DNA of 64,000 bases from Datnioides undecimradiatus (lineage: Eukaryota > Chordata > Actinopteri > Lobotiformes > Datnioididae): positions 7,449,001-7,513,000 of the forward strand of contig WARS01000012.1 in the NCBI GenBank assembly GCA_008933995.1, in the 5' to 3' direction. The position numbers and the translations under genes are program-made. Of this stretch, positions 38,489 to 52,800 are shown one piece after another. Position 1 is the first letter of the stretch, and every line of letters starts with the position of its first letter. The notes beneath the pieces were generated by a model. It searched no databases, was not told the origin of the DNA, and saw nothing but the letters and a program-made list of their open reading frames with translations.

Positions 38489-39274
38489 CTAACAGAAATA
38501 TGAAAGCAAACAACAAACAACTACAGCAACAAAACAACAACAACAGCTGGGGCTTGTTAGACTTGAGATTCTTTTTTCTTTGCTGAGAAAACATTAGAGA
38601 AAAAGAAAGGCGGATGAAGGGGGAGACGAGGGGAGAGGTTTTTTAAATACATTTAATTATAATAAGTTAATATGGCATTTTGTCAATAATAATACCACAA
38701 CCTTTAATAAATATTTGTGAAGTGTTATTTGACATACTCTATGGATACTTACAGACTTACAGTTGGGGGCAAAGTTTAGTAATGTTGACCCAATGATTAA
38801 TATCTAATAAGGTCTAAAATAATCCATGTGTTGAAGGTTTCAGTTTTAGATACAGCCATGGAAATGATAATGTTCCAGTAAAGATGAAGGAAATGTCACT
38901 GACTGTGTGACTCTACAGAAAATCTCCTGATGTTTAATTGTGAGACACCAAACCACTCACGGTACACTAGTTTCCCAGCTGCACATCTGTTAACACAGAC
39001 ACAAATGCAATCAGTGGATATCAATACTTAAATGTAGTTTAACAGTCCCACAAGTAGAGAGGAGTCACAATGTTAATGAACTGACAGATGTATGTCAATT
39101 ACATAGAAATGTATGTAAAGTTTGTTAGAATATTCTTCTGTAAGAACTGTATTGTACAATTTCTGCTTTGACATTTAAGTACATATTTTTTTAAAGATGA
39201 AAATGGGTAAAGAAAGTAAGAAGACTGATTCTTCATTCTTATATTTCTCCCATATAACGCTGCACCTAGCACCC

Positions 39275-39540
39275 TTAAGCTTAGTTTAGCTTAGCTTAGC
39301 ATCAAGACTATAAACAAGGGAAATCAGTTAGCTTGGCTGGGTCCAAAGGGTAACAAATCAGCCCACCAGCACCTTCACTGCTCACCAAATTGTATTTTTT
39401 TTTTTAGTTTGGGAAATAATTTAAGTGTAAAAATGTTGATGACGATTGTTTGTCGTGTGTTCCTGAAGTCATCAGACTGGACAGAGCCAGGCTACCTGTT
39501 TCCCTTGGTTCTAGCAGGTTGCTCAGCTAAAGCTAACTGC
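39275..39540. repeat. Foldback (palindromic) teleost repeat
   Basis: The left arm (about 39287-39344) and right arm (about 39479-39537) are inverted copies: 'aagggaaatcagttagcttggctgggtcc' character on the left matches the reverse complement of the right arm ('ggacagagccaggcta', 'tgtttcccttgg'), with ttagctta/taagctaa words at both outer ends. About 135 bases lie between. It belongs to a class I recall as common in percomorph genomes and has no coding capacity, so it is MITE-like. Confidence 0.75.
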
Positions 39541-42500
39541 TGACTGCTGGCTTCAAATGAGAGTTGCATTAATTGTCTTGCCACACTCTTGCTGGAAATG
39601 AGGCCTTAACAATCCCATAGACTTGTCTTTTGAATAAAATAATTTCAGGGATAATTTTTCCTGTAGATACATTTTTAAAATAGGCTAGTTCCGTGTCAAC
39701 AAGGGAGGAGGCAAAGTCCATTGCTCATCTCAGAGGTCAGTGCTGGTGATATTGAGACAGACATGCTAAAACACAACATAATAAATAATCATATCCCAAA
39801 ACTATCTTTTGTTCTTGCCTGTAAACAGCACAACTCCCTTTTGGATTGTGGTAAACAATAGCATCGTCTGCATGTCATTGCCAGCTTGTAAATTGTAAAG
39901 ACCCCGGGGATGCTGCACAAGCGCTTCTCATAATCAGTGTCGTTACTTTCAATTATCTACTAATGAGTTTCGGTAACAAGTGGGAAAACAAGAAGTGCAG
40001 CTGTGACAGAAGAATTACAGCTAGCGGCTCTGCAGAGATGATACATGTCCACCACAATTCCCTAATAGCATGAAGGCAAACTGTCATCTCCGACTGGACA
40101 TGGGAGATGATTTCCTGCATTGTCTTGACTTGGATCATTTAAATGGATTATTATTTAACTAAAGCTAGCAGAGATTAATCATTTCCCTTGATGACACAGA
40201 GAACCGAGCAAGATTTGCTCTCTGTAAGGAGGCCAATATTTGCGCTGCCCACCTCAATAACTGTGACATTTCACAACAAGCTATAAGGAAGCACCTCCGT
40301 CAGTGCTTTCATCTGTAGCCCTGTTCACAGACTCCCCTCAGTATTTATGACATGTAAGTCAGTAATGCATTGATTTCATGTTATAGATTTTTTTTTCATT
40401 TTAACACAATTATAACATTGTTCATGTTGTAATCAAATGTATATCATCTGTAGAAATGTTGTGCACCTTGGGTTCATGTGGAGTATGACAGCAGTTTAAC
40501 TTTGTATCTTCATACAGGGTGGAGCAGACGTTTTACAAAACTGATCCAAAGTAAGTCAACTGGCTGAACTATTTAAAAAAAAAAAAAAAAATTCACTGTT
40601 TTTAGCTTTTGAAAAGTGGGGATTTCACCGTTTGAGAGAAAACTTTATTTTACATGGATTTTAGACTGTTGACAAAAGAAGCAGCTTGTAGATGTCACAT
40701 TGGGCTACACTACAATTAAACCAGTAATCAAAAAATAATTGCCAGGATAATTTATACCATTAATCATTATCAGCTGATGCCCTACCTCTCATAATGCATC
40801 TCTTTCTTTAGACCCTCTTTGACTATCAAATGCCAAGTGATGTTACTTGAGTAATTATCTAGCCTCCTACAGAGCCACAGAAGGCATCACAAGTGTTTAT
40901 AAATCTGTGTAGTGCTTCCAATGATAATGTGTAAAACTGTTGGGCTGACACCTAACCAAGGATGCTTAGTATTTAACAAACCATAAATGAATGAAAACAC
41001 AGTTTGGTGGGTTTCTGCTCACCGGCTGGATTTGTACATAAGTAAAATGATGAAACTCAAACACAGCTCTCATTAAATGTACTCACCTCTGGTATAGATG
41101 AGTGTGTGAAAAATGCTGGGACTGTTGGACAACACTGAAACAGAGCGATATGCAACACACACCATGTTAAATCCCCTTTTTTCTCTCAACTGAAGGACAT
41201 TACTATTCTCCCAGTATGATCGCTTCACAATATGATTGAAGGTGCTCACAATTAGCCACGTGTGATGATTCCTGAGTGCCTTCATGTTTGGGCCTTGGGC
41301 GAGTTTTAAATGTGTTTTTTTCCTGAGTCCTGTGAAACATTTTTCACCCAAAGGGAAAAAAACTGACTTGATTTTAAAACATTTTTCCCATTATTTTACA
41401 TTGAACCTGGTATCAACTGTAAAACAGGCAGTCTCATTAACTGCAGACATCTTGTGGATCTCGGTGTTTATGTTGCCTGAAGCTGCAGTGAATCAAAGTA
41501 TGAAGCTACAGCGATCTGGATGGAAAAAGGAAGTCAGCCTTCTCTGTGTGAACACATTTATCTGACTGGCCTCCTTTTCCTCACCCTGTATCCAATAGCT
41601 GTCTTGGTATATCCTATCCCTGCAGTTTCTGAACATTGGCGGTTGGTTGATGAAGCTCACTGACAGCTAATGAAGAAACCTTGACGTCACACACCAGACT
41701 TACTCACCTCTACACCCATGTCACCACCATCAGCTGTGGACACTCTGGGAATACACTCTGCTGTCTGTAACACGTAATTCAGCCAGTGGTGGCCCAGCAC
41801 AGCATGCGGCGCCTGGCGGAGAAAGAATGAATCTATTTCTGTGTGTGACTATGTGACATACTTATGGAAAAAATCACAGCCCGGAGACGTGATATTGGAA
41901 TTTATCACGCTTATATTGAGAGGATAAATTTTAAAAAGTGAAATGGTTGAGGTGAATTTAAACAGGGTTTTATGGGACACAGCCTGAAATTAAAATGCAA
42001 CGGCTTAGAGGCAACATTCAGCTGCAATTTCAGATTCAATAAATAATATAAAAAATATAAAAAATAAATTAAAGCGTAACCCGCAATATCATTTATTCTA
42101 CTTTTTCTGTCATTCCATAACAGAGGGAATTAATGTGCTTTTTACTTCATAAACTATATTTATTTAAAAGTTACTTTCCAGAGTAACATTTTACATACAA
42201 AATAAGTTAAATAAAATATAGTGCATTATGAATTTACTTAGCATCCAAGTGTATAATAAAATAAATAAAATGAACTCCTCTGACCTTAGGCATCAGTAAT
42301 AGCACATTAATAAAACATATATATATTTTGTTCCACCTCTGAATACAATGCTGTAGATCTGCTTCACTAATAGAGTGGGTACGTGTTCAGATGCTCAACT
42401 TGCTGAAAATAGAAATGAGCTGAAGAAAAAGAAAGTTAAACATATGTTTATGTGCTACAGGTCGAGACCTGGGTGAGTCATCCCGCACACCTCTGTGAAT

Positions 42501-44429
42501 GAAGTGAAGAAGTGAATCACGCTCGCCGGGCTCACTACAGAGAGGCTCACACGTTCTGGATCTCTTGTCACACAGCCGCGATCTCATGCGTTGTTTCTGG
42601 GAGGTGGAGACAAAGTTTGACTGGGGTGATAACACACACTGCTGGTTTCCAAGAGGTGATTAAAACGAGTCCCATGCAGTCTGAAGTGGTTGCTTTGCAT
42701 CTGGTGTAAACACACCCGCCCATGTTGCCAGAGTAATCTCAATTCATCGCCATGGTTGGTAACAGGATATGACAGGATGCTTGTTGTTTGTCATTAAAAC
42801 GTCGGAGGAGAGAAACGGCTTTTATGAAGCAAACAGGGATCCTGCTGAGAGAGCCCATCCACTCCCTGTAAAAGATAATACGTCATGAAAAAAGATGAGC
42901 TGCTTTGGAAAAGCAGCAGCTTGGTCGATGCTTTTATTTGACTATGTTTTTGTGTTAATAAAGGAAAAATGACTTGGCAACTCACGCTTCTCGATGCAGG
43001 AGAAGAAAAGAAACAATAGCTCTGTATCTCATTAAGTGCATAACTCTAAAAATGCAAGGAACAATAGACTTCCTCATTAATTACCTCATTGTATATAATA
43101 CAATTAAAACAGCTCTGCTTGCTCTTCAGTTTCAACACATTGTTAAAATGAGTCGAGGCTCTGCTCCAGCACTGTAGGCTGCTGCTCAGCTGATGAGGTC
43201 GGCCAAACACTTGAAGGTCAAAATGATTTCAGAGCAGAAACTCTAAGAGCAGTGCTTGTCAGAAGCTGAAGTTTTGTGGCAAACAGAAAAACTGTACAGC
43301 GAGAGACAGATTGATTGTGCGAACTTGAAGAAATGCTCCTCTACCCTGTCATATCTGTGGCATTCAGACCGAGGAAGGAAGGCAATTTCTCTTCCTCCTT
43401 TTGAACATGTTTGTCATCAAGTCTGCGCTAGGGCTCGCGCTTGATTCAGACACACATAAATAATTTTTTTTCAGGGTGAAATGAGGTCTTTATTCCAAAG
43501 AACCTTGGTTATCAACGCTGAGAGAATTAATATTTATCAAAGTAGGAGAGCGTCTGCTGAGCGTCTCTCAGACTGACAGGTCCTATAGCAGCATATACCT
43601 TTGACTGTTTTTAATATAAAGGGAACCGGAATGTGGGTAAATTAAAACTTGAGAGCCCTGAATACAGAATATCTGATAATTATGGTACAACTTTACAGTA
43701 AGAAGCACTATAAAAGTGCTTTTGTAATGATAATAAATATTGTATCAACAAAACCTTAAAAAAACAGAATATTTGAGTTCCTGGTTGAGAGCCACAAATA
43801 AGTGACTGATCCTCTTGGCTGCAGAATATCTAGCTTAGTCATAAAACTTAATTCTTCACAAATAAAATATGTGTTGTGCAATGAAAATATGTAATTCTAT
43901 GTTGTTTGTTGAATCTGTATTTTTCAGATAAACTGAAGGATTAAGTATTTGCTCAGGATTGAGGAATTCTTCTGCTTTTTATGTTGGGAAAAAAACTATA
44001 CTTGAAAAATACATTGTCATAAGTACACACTGTGCTGTGTCTAAACGTGTGCCAATGTGTGGTCTTGAAAACCCAGAAAAGCCAGATATGAAGTTTTCTT
44101 TCTAACAACGACCAGTGTAGCTGTGACAGTGTTCTCCCTGAGATGCATCAGCATCGAGCACATGAGAAGCCCAAGAAGAGGAGGAGATATTAATAGTCTT
44201 CTTCTCTTTTAACCATTTAAAGTCTGGAACCATCTCTGGACTATGGCAGAATTATAAAATAATGTAATAAAGTCATAGTGTGTGCAAAACCCTACTTTGT
44301 GAGTTATATATGCTTAATGATCAGTGATCAGATATACAGTCATACATCTGAATACTTATTTACCATGGTCAGGTATATGGGTAGCTGTGGAATTAATACA
44401 TCTCATCACTGTACTGCACTGTAACTGTA

Positions 44430-44490
44430 ATTTTTATGCTCATGTACTTGATTTATTTCCATGTTTTGCTACTTTTTACTTCGACTTAAG
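44430..44490. repeat. Fragment of the hAT-like MITE family
   Basis: The stretch reading 'tacttgatttatttccatgttttgctac' then 'tttttacttcgac' matches the internal part of the same dispersed element as at 56530-57025. Both ends are missing or too decayed to see. Confidence 0.5.
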
Positions 44491-46042
44491 TTCAACAAAA
44501 TATTTAATATTCAACATTCTCTATATTTTAACATAACATCAAGATAGTCAGAAAGATTGAGGAGTCAGAAACATTTAAAGACACAAGCACTTATGATATG
44601 GCAAATGAGGAAATATTTCAGATTCTGCACTGTTTCTAGATCAGCACGTCAAAGCAAATTTGTGGCCTTGACCAACTTCAGTTCTTTGTACAAAATAAAA
44701 AGCAGTTGTTTAATTTCCAGTGAAGCCGTGTTTAGGTGACACTTGGGTTGGTTTGATTGACTGACTTAGATTAGTTTGGGGCTGTTTTGCCTACGTTGGA
44801 GACCTACACTGAATTGACTCCACCCTGACCAAGTACTAATCAAGTCTTCAGAAACATGCTCCACCCTCTGGTTTTCATTGTGGTGCAGAATGATTCATTC
44901 AACAGCAGGAGAAAGAGTCCAAACATGAGCCTTGAACCTTGAGCTGTGTTAGAACTACTTAAACACCAAAGAAGAACAAAGGAGTCTGTCATGGATGTTA
45001 CACCACAGTCATATGCCCTAAACCCTAATGAACATTTATAGGGGATTTATACATATACATATAATATATGAGATTATGCTGGGATAACATGGGACATTGT
45101 GACTTATGCAAGCTTGTTCATGCCAGCATGTATGTGGCCATTAAAGCAAAAAGGATGACATACCAAAGATTCAACTTTGAAAACAATGGAAATATAGTAT
45201 TTCATTCAAAACAATTGTAAAATCATGTGCACTGAGTTAGATATCCTGTTGAGTGGTCTCAGTCTCATGGATAACATTGTACATATGCATTATGTAATCT
45301 GCTATACCATTCCACCAGTAAAGAATAATAAGAAGTACGGCCTTCACCTATTGATTACATAAGTTTCACGAGGCTGAGAATTCGCATGAGAATTTCTCTG
45401 TGTAAACTCCTGCCAGTTACATCAGAAATGAGTCTGGAAAAAGACACAGTTCCACCTACAGCAATCAGACCCAAGCTGTAATCAGAGCTCATGAAGCCCA
45501 GCCTGAACCTGAGAATAAACCCAGTCAACACAATAAAAATAAAAAGCATTAACAGCACCTGATTAAATATCAAATGACCCATTATGTCCTCTATATCGGG
45601 ATCAGGTCGCCCAGATATAATTACAATATGTTCTGAGGTCCCGGTTTAAGCTTGTTATGCAACACACTCAGTGGTTGATTAAATTTTGTCACATTACGTA
45701 AGCATTTCTTGAAAGCTGAGTTGCCGATGCTGTACAATGGAAGGCAACAGGAAAAGAGTTTAAAAATTAATCGTTCTTAAAGTACTTTGGCCTGTCTGAC
45801 TGAACTGGCTGAATCCCGGCCCAAATCAAAACAGATGGAGCAATGCAGGGGAGCAATTTGGAAGGGACGAGCAGCTTCAGCTGTAAACATTTATGCCATT
45901 CCTCATGTGAAAGCAGTTTGGATGGACAGAGTGTTTCAGGCAACCATCAAGCAACTGTTTGCCATTATGAAATTCTAAGACAGGAAGTGTAGCTTTGGAG
46001 GAGAAGGGATAAACAGGCTGGCAACTAACACACACGTGCGTG

Positions 46043-46058
46043 CACACACACACACACA
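46043..46058. repeat. Short (CA)n run
   Basis: Eight CA units, preceded by interrupted CA and GTGCG sequence. Confidence 0.85.
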
Positions 46059-47300
46059 GTACTGCCAATCAGCAGCTTTAAAGTTGGGGTTGCCTAGCAG
46101 CAAACAAAAGGTAGCCAACAAGCTTCCTCTCTGCTCTACTCAGCACACCCTCTGTGCTGCTGCGGACATCGCTGTTTCGGATAAATTACTGTGATGAATG
46201 GAATCAGAAGTATTGTCTGCAGTGAGCATATTCCTTTCTTGCCCTGAACAAATCTATTGATTTCATTGTGGAGATAATAATCCACAGAACATTTTCTAGT
46301 GTGACTAAGGTGCTTTGGTAATACTGACAGTAAAAGGAACATAACTTTAATAATCAAAGAAAAAACACCCAGACATTACCCATATCTGATAGTTCACAAA
46401 GTTGTCTTTATTAAAACTTTCTTTTCCAGATTTAAAGGGAAAGAGGCAACTTTGCTAACTAGTTGGTGTTAGCTGAGAATCTATTTATTAACATATTTTC
46501 AGCTCTTTTAAGAGATTCATTTCTGGTTTTTTTTGCCACACTTGGCCAAAGAAACCGGAATCACGATTGCAAATCAGCACTGTTCTTACCAAGTGAATTC
46601 AAATAGCATTTAGCATTAGTCATTGTAAAGCACTGTATTGTTTCACTCAGGCATTAATCCGCCATACTTGTAAAAGAATAATTGCAGGTCTTTTCTCTTC
46701 CACCTTGTTCAGGTGAGCTCTGTTTTTCCAGCTCATATTCATTTTGCTCTTTTGTTCTGTTCTCACATAAATCTCTCAAGGACTTTGCACTGCATCGAAA
46801 GAACACAGGAAATATGCCAAAGCAGTAAGAACATGTTATCCTCTTTGTCCCCGTCTTCATAAATTTTTCCTCAACCCCTTCTTTTGGATGCATGAAGGTT
46901 TTATACCAAGCTGTCGCTCTGAAATGCTGTAATACAAAGTAAAGTATCTAGTGATGTGAGTAATGTGTGGCCTGCAGTGTGCATCCAATTTAAAACCCTT
47001 TGGTACTTTGTACTTGACTGATTAGCCCAGGACAGTTGGAACACTTCAGAAATATGATAATTGTGTTTTTATGTCGTCCTGATGAGTCTGCTACACTCAC
47101 GTTGAGAGGGGATTGGGGCACTGCTGCGCTTTGTACCGAGTTGCAATCATCGTCCTCATCATCAGCTAAATTTTTAAATAAGTTAGTTACACATGTTGGA
47201 GTTCCCATCAACAAGAGGAAACAACAGCGCAGCACTGAAAATGGTTGTTTACACATATGAGGTACTGCAGTCAGAGGCTCATTTCCTGGTTCAGGTTGAT

Positions 47301-48580
47301 TTCTGGATGTGATGTTAAGAAATTATCAAACAGTGTGATGTTGAAACAAATAGAGGTTTGTTGTGTTCAGTATGAAGGTTATTAAAGAGAAAGTGAGCTG
47401 TGTCTCAGCTGTTTGTGTTGAGTGACGGGAGGATGTTATGTGCTGTATGTGGCTATAAGGTGACGACAGAAGTAGTCTTTTAGTGGCTCCCTTCTGTAAT
47501 GTTTCTCTTAGAATAATAATATTCTGTACATTGGCGTGTGTTGGTTGGTGATGTGGGGGCAGGGGGTAGCTCTCATGAGGCCATCCTTCCATTTGAAATG
47601 AACAAATCACAGACTGATTAGAGGCTACAATTTCATGTAGATTAGAGGTTTTTTAAATTGAATCACTTCAAGGCCAATAAAATACAAAGGATTTTTATTA
47701 ACAAGTTTATATTTGGGCGCACATTTGAAGTCACATCAGCTACTTCAGCATTAAAACTAACCTAAAATAGAGTTTACATATGTCAGCTTTTATGATACAA
47801 TAATATAGCAGGAGTAGTCGTTGATAAAAGCATGAATGCATTAAGCTCTTAGAATAAATAAATACGCAAAATCTCAAGCAGATGATAATCTAATGACTTG
47901 TGGTTTAAATCAATGTGTTTTCAAGTTTTATGGCAGTCTTCATTAGGTATCCTGCCGACAGGCTAACTGAGAACATAACAAGTTTCCAAATATAGCATGT
48001 ATAATATGGAAAAACAGTGTATAGCATGTGCTCACACGCACACCAACACGGTATGCCCTCAGACACTACTCTCCACAGTCCTGGATATTCATCCTATTAT
48101 GTCCACAACCTTGCTCTCTTGAGTGTTGAGGCTTTCAGTGTGCTGTGGTCATTAGCTGTTCAAAGAGGCTTGTTTTATGTTAACTCTGGTTGAGCTTTAA
48201 GTAACGCAGATAAAAACAATAAAGAAGTTTAATAAGAAGAACCAACAGATTGCAGCAATAGGGAAATCGATTGAGTCTTTCATAAGCACACCACGATCTC
48301 TGAAAAAAATTCAGCAGGATGCTCCACATGTAACTGACAAGCCCTTTCAGTGCTTTGCATCCAACATACAGGACATTTAAAGTGGCCGTAGGTGAACAGT
48401 GCATTAAAACAATGGGAGAAGGGTTGTTATTCGTGACGAACCTTCAAAGAAGAATTATTATCCAACTCAGATTCTCTCTGCTTTACTGTGCTTAATGTTA
48501 AACACAGCTCGTTGTGTAGCTGTCTAGCCTACAAACTTCACTGTTCTTGGTCAAACTCTCCACTCTTATAAAGTAATTTT
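47301..48580. other. Non-coding region, no gene seen
   Basis: AT-rich, with short open frames on both strands (47,326-47,610 and 48,180-48,404, both minus) that resemble no known protein. Its right end may include the outer part of the dispersed repeat annotated next. Confidence 0.45.
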
Positions 48581-48990
48581 CAGCAACACCAGGCAGCTAT
48601 TTTCAGTGAAAACGCTCTAAAAACCTGCCGTTGTGACACCAAAAGGCAGACAGGCGCAGTTAGCAGCTAGCTGGAGAACTTCGTGGCGCGTTTAGCAGCT
48701 AAAGCGTTTGATATTTTCTCAGAAGTTGGCAGAAAACAAACAAAAACAGAGGTAAAAAAGAATGAATACTGGACTTGTGTGAATAAGCAGCAATTGCTTC
48801 TAAACATTTCAAAGCACACCTCAGATGTTTATATGTTAGTTTTATGTTACAGCTTGTTTCTTCTGCCACCAAGTGGCCAAAAATGTTTTTGCAGGTTAAA
48901 AAAGGGGGGAAGAATTTGAAAATGAGAGCAAAAACGTGTCCACATGCAACATAAAACATACTGTAGTTCTTTAAAGGGCTTGTCAGATCA
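48581..48990. repeat. Dispersed teleost repeat, copy 1
   Basis: Contains 'gcagctattttcagtgaaaac', 'gcagttagcagctagctgg', 'gcgtttagcagctaaag', 'tggacttgtgtgaa' and 'gccaccaagtggcc', phrases I recognise from a repeat abundant in percomorph genomes. A related, more divergent copy lies at about 58885-59240. Limits are approximate. Confidence 0.6.
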
Positions 48991-49360
48991 ATCATCTCTG
49001 CAGAAAGTTTGCACTACGTAAGCCATTACTATTCGTCTCGCGCAGACCACTTGTAGCCAAGTGTAACCCTGCTGATGCGTGCGCTTGTGCCTGTTATTCT
49101 GATACAGTGCAATGCACAGGGCTCTGGCAATGTGTAAATAATCAGTCTCAGGCAACGGTTAAATAATTTGTTGAGTTTATTTTGGTCTTTCTGAAACTCC
49201 ACTCGGGAGGGATTTGAAGATGAAAAACAAGGGGGAGCTTTGAATCTGAGTGGATCCCCCTCCAGCCTCTTTCTAAACATCACTTCAATTTGAAACACTT
49301 GCTTGGTGCAGTAAATTGGCATTTGCCTCGCCGTGGCATGCACAAACATTCATTCATCAA

Positions 49361-49516
49361 TCTGTCCCCTCTCACATTCCCCCTCTTCATCTGTCTCCCT
49401 CAGTCACCTCCCTTTTCCACTCCCATTTCCTTGTCTCCTCTTCTCCCTGCCTTCTTGCTCAGTCCCATTTCCCTTTTGCCACTTTCCCCTCACCCCTCTG
49501 TCTGTTTCTCTCGGCG
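49361..49516 (+). repeat. Pyrimidine-rich tract
   Basis: About 155 bases of mostly C and T (tccct, ctccctt and cttcccc words) with few purines. The plus-strand open frames over it encode only Ser/Pro/Leu/Phe-rich sequence, so they are treated as chance frames. A purine-rich tract follows at 49634-49812. Confidence 0.8.
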
Positions 49517-49633
49517 GGACTACACCACCTACTCTCATGAATACATCTGCGTCATTCTTCCCATGCAACTACGTCAGACCTACTTAAGGTTCCTTGGGGG
49601 GGAAGAGTGGTTTTTGTAATGCACCCTCATCCA

Positions 49634-49812
49634 TAAAGAGGAGCATGTGAAGTGTGGAGGGAAGAAGGGGGAATTGATTAGGCTAAAGAAAAAGGGGAAA
49701 TAGAGTGAGAGGAAGTTATAGAGGGCGAAGGATGAATGGCTTTGAGAAAATGGGTACGCAGGAAATGTAAAGGAGAGGGGGAACAGCATAGGCGAAGAGA
49801 AAAATGGGGTGC
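49634..49812 (+). repeat. Purine-rich tract
   Basis: About 180 bases dominated by G and A (ggaagaag, gagaggaag and gaagagaaaa words). Being purine-rich on the same strand as the preceding pyrimidine-rich tract, it could pair loosely with it across a spacer of about 115 bases. Confidence 0.75.
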
Positions 49813-52800
49813 AGAGATGAGTGTCAGGAGGATGGCTCAGCTTGAACATGGTGCATTATGTGTGTGCACTGCAGTATATCTAGCATATAATGTACATGCA
49901 TCTGTTTCCTGACTGTGACATCTGTATTTCTGGGCAAAAGTACAGAACTAAAAAGCAAGGTTGTCCCAGTCACATTTTAGTTTTGCTCCCATTCCCAATC
50001 CAATTAACAGTATGCATCTGCCAATAACAACACACGCACAACAACAAGTCCAACCTAATATTTCTCATCCAATACTTTGTGCTTCCAGTTTGCTTTTTGC
50101 AGAGCATGGCAGGAAGTTTTTGACAGCTGGTGTTCTCAAAGCAAACAAAAAAAGTAGAGGAAATGGACCAGGCTCTCCTTTATTTAACTGATAGTGATCC
50201 ACAACAAAGTCCCTGTACCAGGCAGGTGTTGGTGGTTATGGAGGAATTTTACCACGTCATGCCCCTCTCACACTCCCCATTCCCCCGTTTCCTGGTTGTC
50301 TGTATACTGTCAGCTGTCATATACAGTAGATACATTCAGACATTTATCCTGCATCAGCCCGATTCTGAGGTTCGATTTTTGTTATCCCTACTAAGTAGTC
50401 ATCTATTTATTTGATTTTTACCGCTGCTTTGTTCAAATGAGGTTAAATATTTGACAGAAGTCTTCAAAAAAGAGAGAGTTTTTTTTAAAATAAACAATTA
50501 AAAGCACATAATTATATTAAGATAAAATAGTAAGAATAGAAATTGGTGCAGTTTAAAAACAGTTGTGAACATTTTTTAATATGAGTTATGCCCATAATAA
50601 TTAAATCAGACTATAACAACTATCACTTCTGATAAAGCATTGGTTTTATCATGCTTTAGGACAGACTTGGACCATATGGAAGTAAGTTATAACAACATTT
50701 GGTGTTTTCCCCCATGCCTTCATTTTCCATGCATAACCATGTGTTCGGATATTTTCAATTAGTTTACTTTTCAGGTGCGATGCTGCATGCATGTGTTTGT
50801 TGTGTGCATGTTGTTGTTGTTTATGGCAGAATGTACAAATTATACAAATACAAGGTCCTCAACACTCTGTTCATGCGACAGCTTGTGAGAATAGTATTTC
50901 ATTTTATATAAAAATGGTCCTTATTGCATTCTGTATGACTTAATACTAGCCCTCCTAAATCCTCTTGGAAGGCGTTTCAATAGGCGACAGAAACAGTGCA
51001 GAAAAATGCAGAAATGTAGGAAGCTGATAAGACTAAAAATACATTAAACAAGCAGCATTTTGGGTATTCGTCAAAGTAGAAGCTCAACTCTGACACTGAA
51101 GGCCAGACTGTTATTATTGCTCTGGGACTTATCTCTCATTAATCGCCTCTCTCTTATCTCCAAAAGACAATGAGGTTTCAGAAACTGTGGCTGAGAAAGC
51201 AGGAAAGTGGTAGCCTGAAGAAACGACTAATAAGATCATTTGAATGGGCTCTAACAGTGTTTTTATGACAGTGTATGATAAACATGTAGCAAGAACATGA
51301 ACACAGAGTTGTTCTCGTCTCTGCAGAAGTGTCAAAATGCTTGGCCCCTCGCAGCCGTATCCCACTGAAGCTCTTACATCATCATCAGCGTCAGAGATGC
51401 CCCAGTCTGGATCGCTAAAGATGGATCACATCTAAACTGGCAGTTATTAAAAGAAGACCAAAAATACTCAGCCCTGCACACTTGCCAGGAAATCTAAACA
51501 GGGAATCGGAAATTCAGTTAGGCTAACCGTGGTTAAAAAAAGGATTCAGTGAGGTGAATTTGTCTGTTCAATATGATCCTCTGAGCTAAAGATCTGTGAC
51601 TCAAACCGCTGCAGAAACATTATTCTGTCTTCTGCTTTACACTGTTCTGATTTATTTGGTTGCATACATCAAATATATTTTCTTTATCTTACCATTTTTC
51701 CCAGTCTTGTTCATTTCTCTCTCACTTTGTACTCTTTAAACCATGTTCTTTATTAAAAAGCTGTGGCTTACAGGGGAAGTGCCATCTGTCCTTGGCAGAC
51801 TTGACATCTTGGCACTGATTCTGACACGCTACTATAAATACGATCAGGACATATGTGATGGAAACACGTACGTCTGTAGAGATTAAATAGGCTGACGTGA
51901 TTGTGACACGTCTCACTTGAAACGTGGTAATGTCAATATTGACTGCACATTTTAGAGTCCGTATGCAAATGTGGCCTGTGTGCATTCTGAAAAATCGAAG
52001 AAAGCATTTGAATTGATTTTGTCAGCAAGTGGCGATGGAGGAGGATAATTAAGAGATAATCCAAAAGCTGAGAGAGAAATAACAGACACTACTTCTCCTA
52101 AAGCCGTGCACTTATTAAACTGTACACTTCTCTCCCATACATAGACACACAAAGAGACCCTAACACAATGCTCCTCCCTTGGGATCATCAGATCTTCGTC
52201 TGCAGCTCAGTGTTATTCTTCTGGGCGATTGATTTCCCTGATGTTTCGAGCAGCCTCCTCCCTCAACGAAGGAGTGTGTGTGTGCCTCTGTATCTGCATG
52301 TTGGAGCAGCAAGCTGAGGCCAGCTGTGTGTTTCTCTGGGTCTCTGTCCCTCTTCGCTGTGCCTGTCTGACCCATTTTCCTCAGCACACTGAAGCCGTTG
52401 GGACAGCTGACAGACCACATGTGAAGAGATGATCCACGGTGAAAATGATTCAGTGGGTTACTTCTAATCAAGCATTTGTCAATCAAATAAACACTTCTAT
52501 GGGAGTTGAAGATTACAGATATTTGCTACACCTTTATATTAGGCTCAAGGCTTAGATGATTTTAGATTGTCTGGGATGTTTCCCATTGGAAATTTTGGTG
52601 AAAACTTCCATTATATGGAGTGGGTGCTTTCTACTCTTCAGTGTCTGGGGGCAACTGATGAGCCCATCACAGTTTGGTGTGCCAGAATGAAGTGAAGAAG
52701 ACACTGCACTTGAAAACTTACTTGGATGTGTGACCAGAAATGGAGTTTCACAGCAATTTTTAGTTTCTGAAAAAAAACATTACAAGGATCAAGATTCAGC

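Larger units (their letters stand above)
39541..47300. other. Non-coding region, no gene seen
   Basis: AT-rich sequence with an A run near 40,575-40,592 and strongly AT-rich DNA at 42,030-42,250. Open frames (for example 41,073-41,565, 45,355-45,582 minus and 46,136-46,357 minus) match nothing I recognise and several lack an ATG. Annotated separately inside it are a MITE fragment and a CA repeat. Confidence 0.5.

Noticed and set aside
49290-49619. Three overlapping plus-strand open frames of 74-109 codons
   Set aside because: All three frames are open because of the low-complexity pyrimidine tract, which rarely contains stop codons.
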